DNA from: Glebionis coronaria
Lineage: Eukaryota > Streptophyta > Magnoliopsida > Asterales > Asteraceae
DNA: 64,000 nucleotides
Direction of reading: 5' to 3'
Assembly (NCBI GenBank): GCA_025667525.1
Contig: CM046876.1
Coordinates: 83,307,512 to 83,371,511 of the forward strand
The position numbers and the translations under genes are program-made. Below the pieces are notes generated by a model. It did no database searches. It saw nothing but the letters and a program-made list of their open reading frames with translations, and was not told where the DNA came from. Of the stretch, positions 1 through 8,902 are shown piece after piece. Each line of letters starts with the position of its first letter. Position 1 is the stretch's first letter.

Positions 1-565
1 TTCCTTTTACCACCCTTTTTACCAAATATGCAATTGAACACCAATATCCCAATAGCGCATCAACTTTCCATCCCGAACGTCATCTATCCATCCCGCTTCA
101 ACCATCATCTCCCATTCCACAACCGTTCCAATCACCCTACCCGCTAATAATCAACCCGTTAACCATCCACCTCATAGCCTCACACATGTCACAACACCAA
201 TCCTACCTTTGACCAACATGAAATCTTGAACCACACACCAAATGTATTGCCAACCTAATCGAATATCACTCATCCTACGACTCACACAAATACTTCTACC
301 CAGACTATGTCTATTCATGCCATGGTCAGCTAGGCTAAAGCTAACATTTTAAAACCTCTTGAATGTATGAATATTCATGTTGCCACTACTTTACTACTTC
401 CTCACTCTCAAGTTCAAACATAAGTTTCATACATATGGCTCATTTAGAAGGTATAAGGCTCGTCTTGTTGCCAACAGAAGAAGTCAACAACAGGGGATTA
501 ATTATGATGAGACACTTAGTCAGGTGGTTAAACCGATTACCATTCATACTGTTTTAAGTCTCGCA
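1..565 (+). mobile_element. Ty1/Copia pol remnant (integrase-RT linker and start of RT)
   Basis: Degenerate Copia pol fragment. Around 449-565 the + strand reads YKARLVANRRSQQQG followed by YDETLSQVVKP, the conserved start of the Copia reverse transcriptase. Around 320-400 the reading resembles the linker ahead of RT (KPLECMNIHVATT). The stretch normally between them is missing, so there is an internal deletion. Bases 1-300 have no ORF but are rich in Pro/Ser/Thr-type codons, as in the integrase-RT linker. No LTR or terminus is seen, and the fragment is cut at about 565 by a SINE-like insertion. It is a different family from the larger elements to the right. Confidence 0.6.
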
Positions 566-738
566 TTTTTTTGGTAACCGTGATTTCCGACTCATTAGCC
601 GACTAATCTAGGGTTTGAGCCCACTGCCACACAGACTCAAGCCAGGTAAAGCCCTCCCTTTTTAGGAGGTTGGTGTGGCCACTTCAAGGTTGTTTGCACC
701 TAGTGGGAATTGAACTTGAGACCTATTCAACCCCCTTA
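566..738 (-). repeat. SINE-like insertion (minus strand)
   Basis: The + strand shows a T7 run at 566-572, which would be the A tail of a minus-strand SINE. The far end (705-723) has, in reverse complement, a tRNA B-box-like stretch (GTTCAATTCCC). No full A box and no clean TSD were found. It could instead be part of another repeat. Confidence 0.3.
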
Positions 739-741
739 GCA

Positions 742-1379
742 TTCTCTTCACCCCTCTTCTCTACAATCTTTCTAATCTCTGAATATATTCTTACATTTTA
801 ACCTCTATTCTTACACTCATTCTTGTCTCTTGTTATATAGATCTTACTATCTTTGAAGATCATTACCAAGAACTCTATACCCAAGCTTTGATGTTCCAAA
901 GTTTACTTGTGTCATTGTATTAAGTTTTACCTATATTATCACCATTGTAGTACCCCATTAATCTACTACTTATGTAATAGTGTGATTAGTATTTTAGTCC
1001 TCAAAATAAATAGTGTGAAGGAAGTTGTTGTACCCGTGTGAAAGAACACGAAATCTTAGTTTAGGTGTAGGTAAATATTGTAAGCAACGTGTAAGGGTTT
1101 CTACACCGGTATAAAGGAGGTTGTTGACTAGTGAAAGTTGAACTCTCGAGTGGATACTCGAGGAGTGGAAGTAGGGACAAGATAAGTGAGATCTGGCTAG
1201 GCCGAACCACTATAAATCACTTATGTTTTGTTGTTTGATTTACTCTAACCTTATCTCTATTACTTGCATTAGTATAACTCAATCACACTCGATCTATATA
1301 TCCTTACTAATCACGTACAAAGTTTGAAATAAGTAAGACTAATTGGTAAAACTATTCAACCCCCTTCTAGTTTTCCACA
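742..1379 (+). repeat. L0 5' LTR, truncated (3' two-thirds)
   Basis: Collinear with the L0 3' LTR from about 56045 onward: shared phrases include the paired CTCGAG/TACTCGAGG near 1145-1165 and 'accactataaatcac'. It ends in CCACA directly before the PBS. The first roughly 400 bp, including the TATA region, are missing and replaced by the SINE-like sequence. Confidence 0.8.
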
Positions 1380-1380
1380 G

Positions 1381-1398
1381 TTAGCATCAAGAGCCACG
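1381..1398 (+). other. L0 primer binding site
   Basis: TTAGCATCAAGAGCC lies one base after the LTR end. It is a variant of the usual initiator-Met tRNA site TGGTATCAGAGC, with one extra A and with C for T. The L1 copy reads TTGGCATCAAGAGC, so the extra A is a family trait. Confidence 0.65.
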
Positions 1399-1437
1399 TT
1401 ACTCAAGATTTTTTAAAGTATATTATAATTTTAAACA

Positions 1438-1621
1438 TGAAACGATCCATTGATTCTGAAAATTACAAAGAAGGGCAATCTATGCAATGACCACTACTAT
1501 TTGAAACAAACGGTTTTATCTATTGGAAAAACCGTTTTGAAACTTATGTAAAATCTAAGGATATAGATCTTTGGTATATAATCATTGACGGTGATTATGC
1601 ACCAACGGTCAAGAATGTCAC
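1438..1621 (+). pseudogene. L0 gag, N-terminal part
   Basis: Reading from ATG at 1438 gives the N-terminus of a Copia gag (UBN2-type), with YWKNRFETYVKSKDIDLW and then IIIDGDYAPTVKNVT. A TGA at about 1487 interrupts it where the family usually has Arg, consistent with a CGA-to-TGA change. The frame runs into the L1 insertion at the GTCAC TSD and continues at 46564. The protein would have been the capsid/nucleocapsid precursor of the element. Confidence 0.75.
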
Positions 1622-2643
1622 AATAGAAAACTAGAAGGGGGGTTGAATAGTTTTTACCGATTAGTTTTAATTATCTTTATAAACTTTTTCATGATTGCTA
1701 AAAGATATAGACGACTTGTTGATAAGTTATGTAAATAACTTGTAATAATAAGTTAACAAACCACAATGCACGATTATTTATAGTGGTGGCCTAGCAAGAT
1801 ATCACTTATCTTACCCCTACTTCCACTCCTCGATTATCCACTCGAGATTTCTACTTCAGTAACAAACGAATCTCCTTTACACCAATGGAGAAACCTTCAC
1901 TTTACAAACTCACAATCTTAACCAACACCGAGTTTAAGATGTCTTGATCTAAAGGCACAGCAAAAACGCCTTATATACTTCTTACACTTTGTGGTTATAA
2001 CACCAACCACACTTTATACAAGTAGATAGATGAATGGGTACAACAATGGTGATAGTGTAGGTAACGCTTAACACTTTCACGCAATGTGAAGCCTTGAAGG
2101 ATCAAAGCTTAGACTAGAGGTTTTTTCGTGACCGATCTTTAGATGAACAATAATCTAATCACAAGCAAGAAGAGAATTAACAAGATAGATTGGAGAGTTA
2201 GATTATATACTGAGTTTAGAGAGAAGAAATGATAGAAAGGGGTGAGTTTAAGGCTTGGACACAGGCTCAATTTGTAGGCAAACTGCCAGACCCCACGGAA
2301 CCCGTCGGACCCTTCACCTTTGGGTCCGTCGGGGTCCGGCGGAGCTGAATTTTTTTGCCTCATAAATGGTTGGCCATGTCTTCAAGCAATCTACAAAATC
2401 TACTTGGGTTGACTAAAGAATCTGACATTGTAAGTCAATCATTAACTTTGTGAAGTCAACATATATCATTTTATGTTTATACAATTTGGGATATTTTTGC
2501 AAAACATTTTTGTAAAATCTTGAAGAAACTTATGTGATGCTTATAATTTCTAATATAAAAATATGTTTGATGTTTTGTCGTTAACAACACGTTAAACATG
2601 ATTAAAACGTAAATATCGTTTTAGTGCGATATTTGCATTTATA
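1622..2643 (-). repeat. L1 3' LTR
   Basis: Near-identical, base for base, to 45541-46563. The outer end starts AATAG where the related L0 LTR end implies TGTGG, so the terminal TG has mutated. The inner end is ATA where the other LTR has ACA. It carries the inverted GGACCC/GGGTCC block at 2286-2345. Confidence 0.9.
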
Positions 2644-2660
2644 ATCTCCCCTTTTTTGTT
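2644..2660 (-). other. L1 polypurine tract
   Basis: In reverse complement AACAAAAAAGGGGAGAT abuts the 3' LTR. It is the plus-strand primer of reverse transcription. The same arrangement (AAAAAAAAGGGAGA) precedes the L0 3' LTR. Confidence 0.8.
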
Positions 2661-3422
2661 GAAGACAAAACATTAACTTATTTTTAGTTGGAATTTATTT
2701 CAACATATAAGTTACTTTTAGAAATATGATTTTAAAATGATTAACGTGTTTCATATTTCATGTCTCCCCCTTTTTGTCGAAAGAAAAAAGGAAGGTTAAG
2801 TAGCAACGTGAATCACAAAGAGTGGTCCATGACCCCCCCGGTTTATACTCCCCCTAATTTGGAGAACCGAGGGTCCTTGGATTTTGAAAATCTTGCATGA
2901 AAATGTTAGTCTTGCATAGTTGCGGGTTATACATACAAAGGGAAGCCCAAATGTGAGCCCAATAATGAGTCCAATCATGTACTTTTTAATTTACATGTTT
3001 GTAAAAGGAACAAATAATTGAATAGTGTAGTCTTATGAAAAATCTCCCCTTAGCTTTGATGTTTGATTATGTTGTAATCCTGAAAAGAATTGGTTAGTTT
3101 GCTTGATAATGATCAAGGCACATGTCATACATCACAATAACATATATTATTTGCACAATTTAACAAATTGATATAAAAGGATATATTTCCCAAAAGTAAA
3201 TTACAGCCAAATAAGGGTGTGAAACATTTTGGAAGTGAAGGAGTTACAAATGATAAAATAAAATAAAATGAAAACAAAAGACTAGGAAACCAGTCAGACC
3301 TACGAACCCTTTTGGGTTGTCGGACCCAAGGGAGAATGGGTCTAACGGGGTCTGGTGGGTCTGGTGACAGACAAAAAAGAAAAACATGAGATAGGAGCCC
3401 GGGGTTGTTGGAAACAGAAATG
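2661..3422 (-). other. L1 3' untranslated region with accessory polypurine tracts
   Basis: No gene is seen. In reverse complement there are further purine tracts at about 2762-2790 (AAAAAGGGGGAGA), 2846-2855 and 3042-3050. A GGACCC-type palindromic block lies at 3292-3367. Several polypurine tracts ahead of the 3' LTR are a known Sirevirus trait, as I recall. Confidence 0.6.
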
Positions 3423-4201
3423 TTACTGAGAAGGGGAATGTACAATGGTGGCAATGCTGTCAAGTACATTGTGCAAGGCTACATCCATTTCTTGGCTAAG
3501 ATTCGTGACTAGAGCATGTATGTAACGACAATGGTTACATTATGGTTACATTACCCATAAATATCTATGTGTTGTTGTGTTTCTCATAAATGGCGACTAA
3601 TCATTACATCAAAGGCTTGTTGTCTATCTAGGGTACGTTGGTCTTGAGTCGTGGATGGTGGTAAGACACTCGTTGGTGATGTTTGAGTAGACAAGTGATG
3701 AAAAGATGGTTCCTTGATCCACAATGAGTCATCAAGTTCCATAAAGGATGGTATTGGAAGTGTGGTAGTGAAGGAAGTGATTGGGAAAGGGAGAGTTTGG
3801 GAGGGTAGCGGTGGTGGAATAATTAAAGGAGGGAGTGTGGTGGCGTGGTTCTATTTGGTTTGATGTAGGTGGTGATGATGGTGGTGTGTCAAGGCTCTCA
3901 ACGGGTGATGATGCTTGGAAAGTATTAGGAAAGTGAGAGATATGGTAACGGGTAATGAGGGTGTAGAGGAATGTGGTGAGCGAGAGTTCCTTAAAATATC
4001 ACCTAATTCCTGAAATATCTCTCTATGAATTGGTGATTCGTGAGGATTTTGTGATGATGATGGTGATGTTGAAGTTTTAGGAAGGCCAAAGCAAGAGGGT
4101 CGTACACTTATGCGTGCCGTATTTCTTATAGGCTTGATATATGATGAAGAGTTCTTTGTGATTGTGAATTTTCTGTAGGCGATGAGAAGTGTTGGAGGCA
4201 T
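3423..4201 (-). pseudogene. L1 3' ORF2 (second ORF after pol), unknown function
   Basis: Open for 116 codons from ATG at 4201 to 3851, then continued in other frames to a TAA at 3423-3425. It shows the same order of motifs as the L0 copy at 53981-54886. Near the start both have a -DILRN- helix (here REIFQELGDILRNSRSP). In the middle both have a Ser/Thr/Pro stretch with SVLPPS. At the end both have a short amphipathic tail (here EMDVALHNVLDSIATIVHSPSQ in two parts, 3423-3490). Conservation in two independent copies argues that this was a real element protein. No known domain is recognised and no membrane segment is clear. Confidence 0.5.
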
Positions 4202-4872
4202 AAGGAGTATGTGATCAAATGGGTAATGCTTAAGTATTAGGGAGGAAGAGGTTGAAATTAAATGGAGTATGAGTGTGATTGGAGGAGATGAGAGGCAAGA
4301 TTATACGCAAAAAAATCATTTATGAGTTAGGGAAGATAAAGAATAAAAGTTTTGGGTTAAAAGTAAGTAATTAAGGGTAATGATGGTGTTTTATTTTTCA
4401 AACCTGCAGACCCACGGACCCGTTCAGACCCATTAGGGAAGGGTCTGACGGGTTCTGGAAAATAACGGCTAAAAATATAAAATTTTAAATTTGAAGGGAA
4501 ACACCCGGACCCATTTATGAAGGGTCCGATGGGTTCTGACACCGACTGTGACCAGAATTTTTGATTTGTGAGGAATGAGACAATCTAGTCTCATGAGATG
4601 GTGTTTTTATGACTGAAATTTATGAAAAAACGATGTTTCGTGAGTATTTGACTGTATTTTGACTTTCAAGGATGAGAGAATGTACCTTTGTGTTGTTTGC
4701 CAAACATGCTCATATATCCATGTGTCTCATAACCATGCTTATCAAATACACCTAAACATAATCCAGTGTTAACAGTTAGTCCTAAGAAAAGAAGGGAAAT
4801 ACAAATGTTAAGATAAGTTACACAACACCAATGTTTTGGTCATGAACCGAAGTCCATGTGTACCCATTCATT

Positions 4873-6018
4873 CTACCGTCTTCTACTTATGCTTCTTCTT
4901 GTCCATCTTGGTGAGAAAGCGTCCAAGACACTTGAGCATTCCTTTGGTTTGCTTGAATTCCAGTAAGCGTTGGCAATTTCAGGTAGACGACTAAGGTATT
5001 CTAGAGGAGGTAACCTAGAACTTGGAAGATCATCGTTTTCACTAGTCGAGGATGAGGAACTAGATGGATGTTGTGGTCTTTTACCTTTACCTCTATACTG
5101 GGTTACTAAGGGTCTTGACACTGTTAATTTACTGATTTTGGTCATAACCCGATCAACTAGATGGTAAACACCTATGCGCCCATTTGGACTTGGTGGTATG
5201 GGTGCTATATGTTTGTATAGCCGGGTGAGCAACATGCCCTACGGGAAAACCGATGTGACAAGACTTCGAATGTGGGACATTCGATTAGCTATGTAGTAGG
5301 CTAAGTTAAAAGGTTTCCTGGTTTCCAAACAATAAAGCATGTAACTTTCACATGCGTTTATGTGATCGCTATTTCCTACCAAACTCATGACATTACACCT
5401 TAATATTCTTTCCCATTTTTCATACTTGTCTTTGAGTTGTTTACCCTTCATTCTATATGGGTCTTTGTGAATTACTACCCTTGTGTTTGAGAGTCTAGTG
5501 TCTTCTACTCTAGGATTAAAGATACTTTCTCGGACACGATCTTTGTTATCAAGCAAGGTGTTATACCTAATGTGGGCTTCTCTAGGTATGTTGGTGTTGT
5601 CAAGTGTTGTGAGAGAATGGATATCGGAATAAAAACATGCTTCATTGCCAGGGATTTAGAGAATATTTGCAAAATGGTCTAGAGAGTATGAATACCTATT
5701 TCCATTTGTCTCGAAGTTAACTAGAATAGTATGGCCTTCGTCAAAAGTAACACTGACAGTCATGTAAAACTCTAGAACAAACTCTGGACAGATTTGTTTG
5801 TCAATATCTAGGAGGCAAACAAAATTAAACCTAGTGAATAATTTATGGATATTGGTATTATCCATAAAGGAGTGGTGGGCTACCCTTCCTTCGTGAAAGG
5901 TGTGGTTTTATAATTCCCTATAAAGTTCTCTTTGGGTTGAAGTGAAGTGTTTAGACCTATGATGTATAGGAATGTAACTAGTCGTGTCTTTGTGATCGTA
6001 GGTCCATGTGGGAGGCAT
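4873..6018 (-). pseudogene. L1 3' ORF1 (first ORF after pol), 381 codons with two stops
   Basis: One minus-strand frame runs from ATG at 6018 to a stop at 4873, broken by stops at 5656-5658 and 5239-5241. The start reads MPPTWTYDHKDTTSYIP. Later parts include KYEKWERILRCNVMSLVGN, MLLTRLYKHIAPIPPSPNGR and an Arg/Ser-rich tail. The L0 copy (52063-53096) has the same layout. I recall similar proteins downstream of pol in Asteraceae Copia elements, annotated only as 'putative plant transposon protein'. It sits where Sireviruses carry their so-called env-like gene, but no signal peptide or membrane helix is visible here. Confidence 0.65.
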
Positions 6019-6810
6019 TTTTATCCTAAGGCAAAACTTTTGTCAAGTTAGTCCATTTCTTTAAGTTTTAAGCAAACTCTTGCCTAGTGTGTGCATATAT
6101 GCAACATATGTGGAGTTGCGGTTATCTCGACCCCAAAATTAGTTTTTGAAAATATAAAAAATGCATAATTTTGAGATAACCCAAACGCTCCTTTATTTTC
6201 AATTTAGCTTCAAATGAACGTACCCAAAAATGCATTCCTTTGGCATTCGTGAGACTTATTTTGCCATGATAAAACTCATTTTGAAATGTTTTTCATTTAC
6301 AATGTTTGAAAAACGAATTTGGCATGTCCTAATTTGTGAGAGAATTTTAAAAAAGATTCTTAGGGATTCCTAGCAATTTCTAGTCATTTGATCATGGGTT
6401 TATGCACATAAAGTGTTTTCATGTTATAATTAAGCACTGTAATGTTTAATTTTGCTAACCTAAGTGAATCCCCAAATTCAGTTTTGTGCAATTGAAATAG
6501 AACCCTAGACTCAGATTCAAGGAAATGTAGTGATATAAGAATTGAAAATAGATAGAGATACTTACAATGCTTGATTAATACGAAAATTTTGGTTGGTTTT
6601 GCCTTAGATATGATGAAGGTAAGAAGAAATGGAGGCTTGTGGTGTTTTTGGTCGTGTTTCACAGTAATGTAGGTTTTGTGTTTGTGTTGTGTGATTTAAT
6701 TTAACTGTTATGCAGTTATCCAAAGTCTCAGACCCACGGACCCTTCCACAGACCCAAAGAGGAATGGGTCCGACGGGGTTCGGCATGTCTGATGACATAA
6801 GTTTCTTAAT
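6019..6810 (-). other. L1 pol-ORF1 spacer
   Basis: Non-coding between the RNase H end and 3' ORF1. It holds a palindromic GGACCC block at 6722-6790, matching one in L0 at about 51318-51340. Nothing else is recognised. Confidence 0.55.
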
Positions 6811-7825
6811 TTAGTAATAAATTTCCATTATTCCTAATCCTAATCTTAAAAGGTTAAAAGGTTCACGTTTAAGTGGTTTAGTTAATATGTCGGATATATT
6901 ATCTTCCGAAGAGACCTTTTCAATAGATACATTACCTTTTTGAACGTTGTCGCGAAGAAAATGATGCCGAATCTCGATATGTTTGGTTCTAGCATGCAAG
7001 ACGGGATTCTTGCTAAGATTAATAGCTCATTTGTTGTCACACAAGATTGTAACAACTTCCAACTTAATACCGTAATCAACAAGAGCTTGTTTCATCCATT
7101 AAGCTTGTTGACATGATTTTCCCGCCGACACATATTCGGCTTCGGTTGTCGAGATGGCTAATACGGTTTGCTTCTTTGAGAACCACGAGGCGAGACAACA
7201 TCCGATGAATGTACATACACCACTTTTACTTTTTCTATCGACGTAGTCACCGGCGTAGTCCGAGTCCGCATAGACAACGGTTTCCATTCTCGTACCCTTT
7301 GGATACCATAATTCGAGGTGAGTAGTTCTCTTGATGTATTTGAAGATTCTTTTGACTGCTTCGAGATGCGACACATTCGGATTGTCTTGGAAAGGTGCAC
7401 ACATACAAACACTAAACATAATATCTGGCCTACTGGTCGTTAGATAAAGTAAGCTACCAATCATACCACGATACTTTGTGCTATCGACATAGTCATTTAC
7501 ACCATCTTTGGTTAGTTTATTTTCGGTGGACATTGGTGTGTTTGTTTGTTTAGGATCTTCTAGTCCAAATTTCTCAAGCATTTCTTTAATATAATTGGAT
7601 TGGTTGAAGAAGATTTCGTCTTCCATTTGCTTAATTTGTAAACCCAAGAAAAAATTAAGTTCTCCCATCATACTCATTTCAAGTTCGTCATGCATGATTT
7701 TAGAAAATTCATCACAAAGTTCTTGACATGTAGACCCGAAGACAGTATCATCAACATAAATTTAGATAATGATTATATGTGACTCTCTTTTCTTGGTAAA
7801 CAAATTATTATCCACTAATACTATT
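6811..7825 (-). pseudogene. L1 pol: RT C-terminal half and RNase H
   Basis: Minus-strand continuation of RT after the L2 insertion. The RT active site YVDD is encoded at 7747-7758. The frame 7695-7099 (198 codons) holds EMSMMGELNFFLGLQ and the start of RNase H (YADSDYAGD, TTEAEYVSA). The remaining RNase H tail (HIEIRHHFLRD, SDILTKPL) is in another frame at 6811-6999, so there is at least one frameshift near 7090, plus a stop near 7763. The first half of RT lies at 41536-42188, on the other side of L2. Confidence 0.85.
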
Positions 7826-8189
7826 TGTTAGCCGTATTTAAAGTGATGGTCATATAATATACCGTTGCGAAGCTCGTGGAAAATGCTACATAATGGTGTT
7901 GAGAGTTCTAGTATAATGTTTGGTATGTAATGGGAATTAGTCCCGAACACACAAATGAGGAAGGCCTTCTATACCTTACACTTGTAGTATAAAAGGCACT
8001 AAGCACCTCATTTGTGTGTGTATGTTTTCCATTTCATAGTTTTGTAGAGAGAGAAACATATGTCTTTCTCTCACTAGGAAATCACAACCCTTTTGTTTTC
8101 TCTTTATTCTTCATCTAATCTAATCTTTCTTTTTGGTTTAATCCATGATGTCATTCGTATTTAGTTAAGTCGTGTGTATAAGTCCTAAA
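7826..8189 (+). repeat. L2 5' LTR
   Basis: Collinear with 41172-41535 with few differences. TATA box TATAAAAG at 7988-7995. A perfect 13-bp inverted repeat, CACACAAATGAGG (7948-7960) and its complement (8006-8018), flanks the TATA box. Confidence 0.9.
7988..7995 (+). promoter_or_regulatory. L2 LTR TATA box
   Basis: TATAAAAG within the LTR, present at the same place in the 3' LTR (41334-41341). It sits in the loop of a 13-bp inverted repeat, and transcription would start about 30 bp downstream. Confidence 0.6.
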
Positions 8190-8205
8190 AGTGGTATCAT
8201 TCGCC
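8190..8205 (+). other. L2 primer binding site
   Basis: AGTGGTATCATTCGCC directly follows the 5' LTR. It starts like a Met-tRNA site (TGGTATCA) but then diverges from the common AGAGC. Confidence 0.5.
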
Positions 8206-8902
8206 AAGGGATTCGTGTATAGCTCTTTGGTGTTGTCCTTATTTTTCTTGAAATTCGTGAGCTTTTGATCAAACATTTACCAAGATTCAATTTTTTGGTG
8301 TTCTTGTTATTTCGTCTACATAGGTATTGGAGAGATTTGGGTTCGTTGTGTTGATTACTATCACGGTTTCTCTTAGCAGAATCTCAAGTTTGTTACCTAA
8401 AGTTTCGACCTTGCTCACATATTGTGATTGTCATCGGAAAGCTCGAGGTTATCACATTCCGATCGTGGATTCCGATCGCAAAAACCTTAGGGTTTCTACA
8501 TTGTGATCACATTCCGATCGAATATTGCGATCACATACCGATCGAATATTGCGATCACATTCCGATCGAATATTGCGATCACATTGAGATCGAATATTGC
8601 GATCACATTCCGATCGAATATTGCGATCACATTCCGATCGAATATTGCGATCACATTCCGACCGAATATTGCGATCACATTCAGATCGAATATTGCGATA
8701 ACATTCCGATCTGGATTCCGATCACATTGCGAACACATTGCGATAGAGTGACAAGTATTCCAAGTTTTTTTTCAAAAACCCCCCTTGGAATTTTTGGTTT
8801 CTCTTGCTAAATTTCTTAGTGGAATTACTCATTTTAGGGGATATTAATTACAACACTTTGCTTTCTTCGAATTGAGATCCTGTTTTAAACACAACTTCTA
8901 CG
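8206..8902 (+). other. L2 5' leader with tandem repeat block
   Basis: Non-coding leader between PBS and gag start. The notable content is the 24-bp tandem repeat listed separately. The ORFs reading through it on both strands arise only because the period is a multiple of three. Confidence 0.7.
8505..8712 (+). repeat. 24-bp tandem repeat, 8 full units plus a partial
   Basis: Units start at 8505, 8529, 8553, 8577, 8601, 8625, 8649, 8673 and 8697 (partial). The core GATCACATTCCGATCG is followed by AATATTGC. Every unit has GATC twice, and most contain palindromic CGATCG. Single-base variants occur in several units (for example 'ataccg', 'attgag', 'attcag'). Degenerate relatives flank it at about 8446-8480 and 8712-8745. 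Confidence 0.95.

Noticed and set aside
3851..4201. His-rich tail at the end of the 116-codon ORF as a functional metal-binding tail
   Set aside because: The His run arises where the ORF2 frame is shifted in L1; the L0 copy has no such tail in the matching frame.
8505..8712. CRISPR-like array
   Set aside because: Units are contiguous without spacers, and this is a plant genome.
8496..8810. Repetitive ORFs (82-128 codons) on both strands
   Set aside because: They exist only because the 24-bp tandem repeat has a period divisible by three; no start context or homology.
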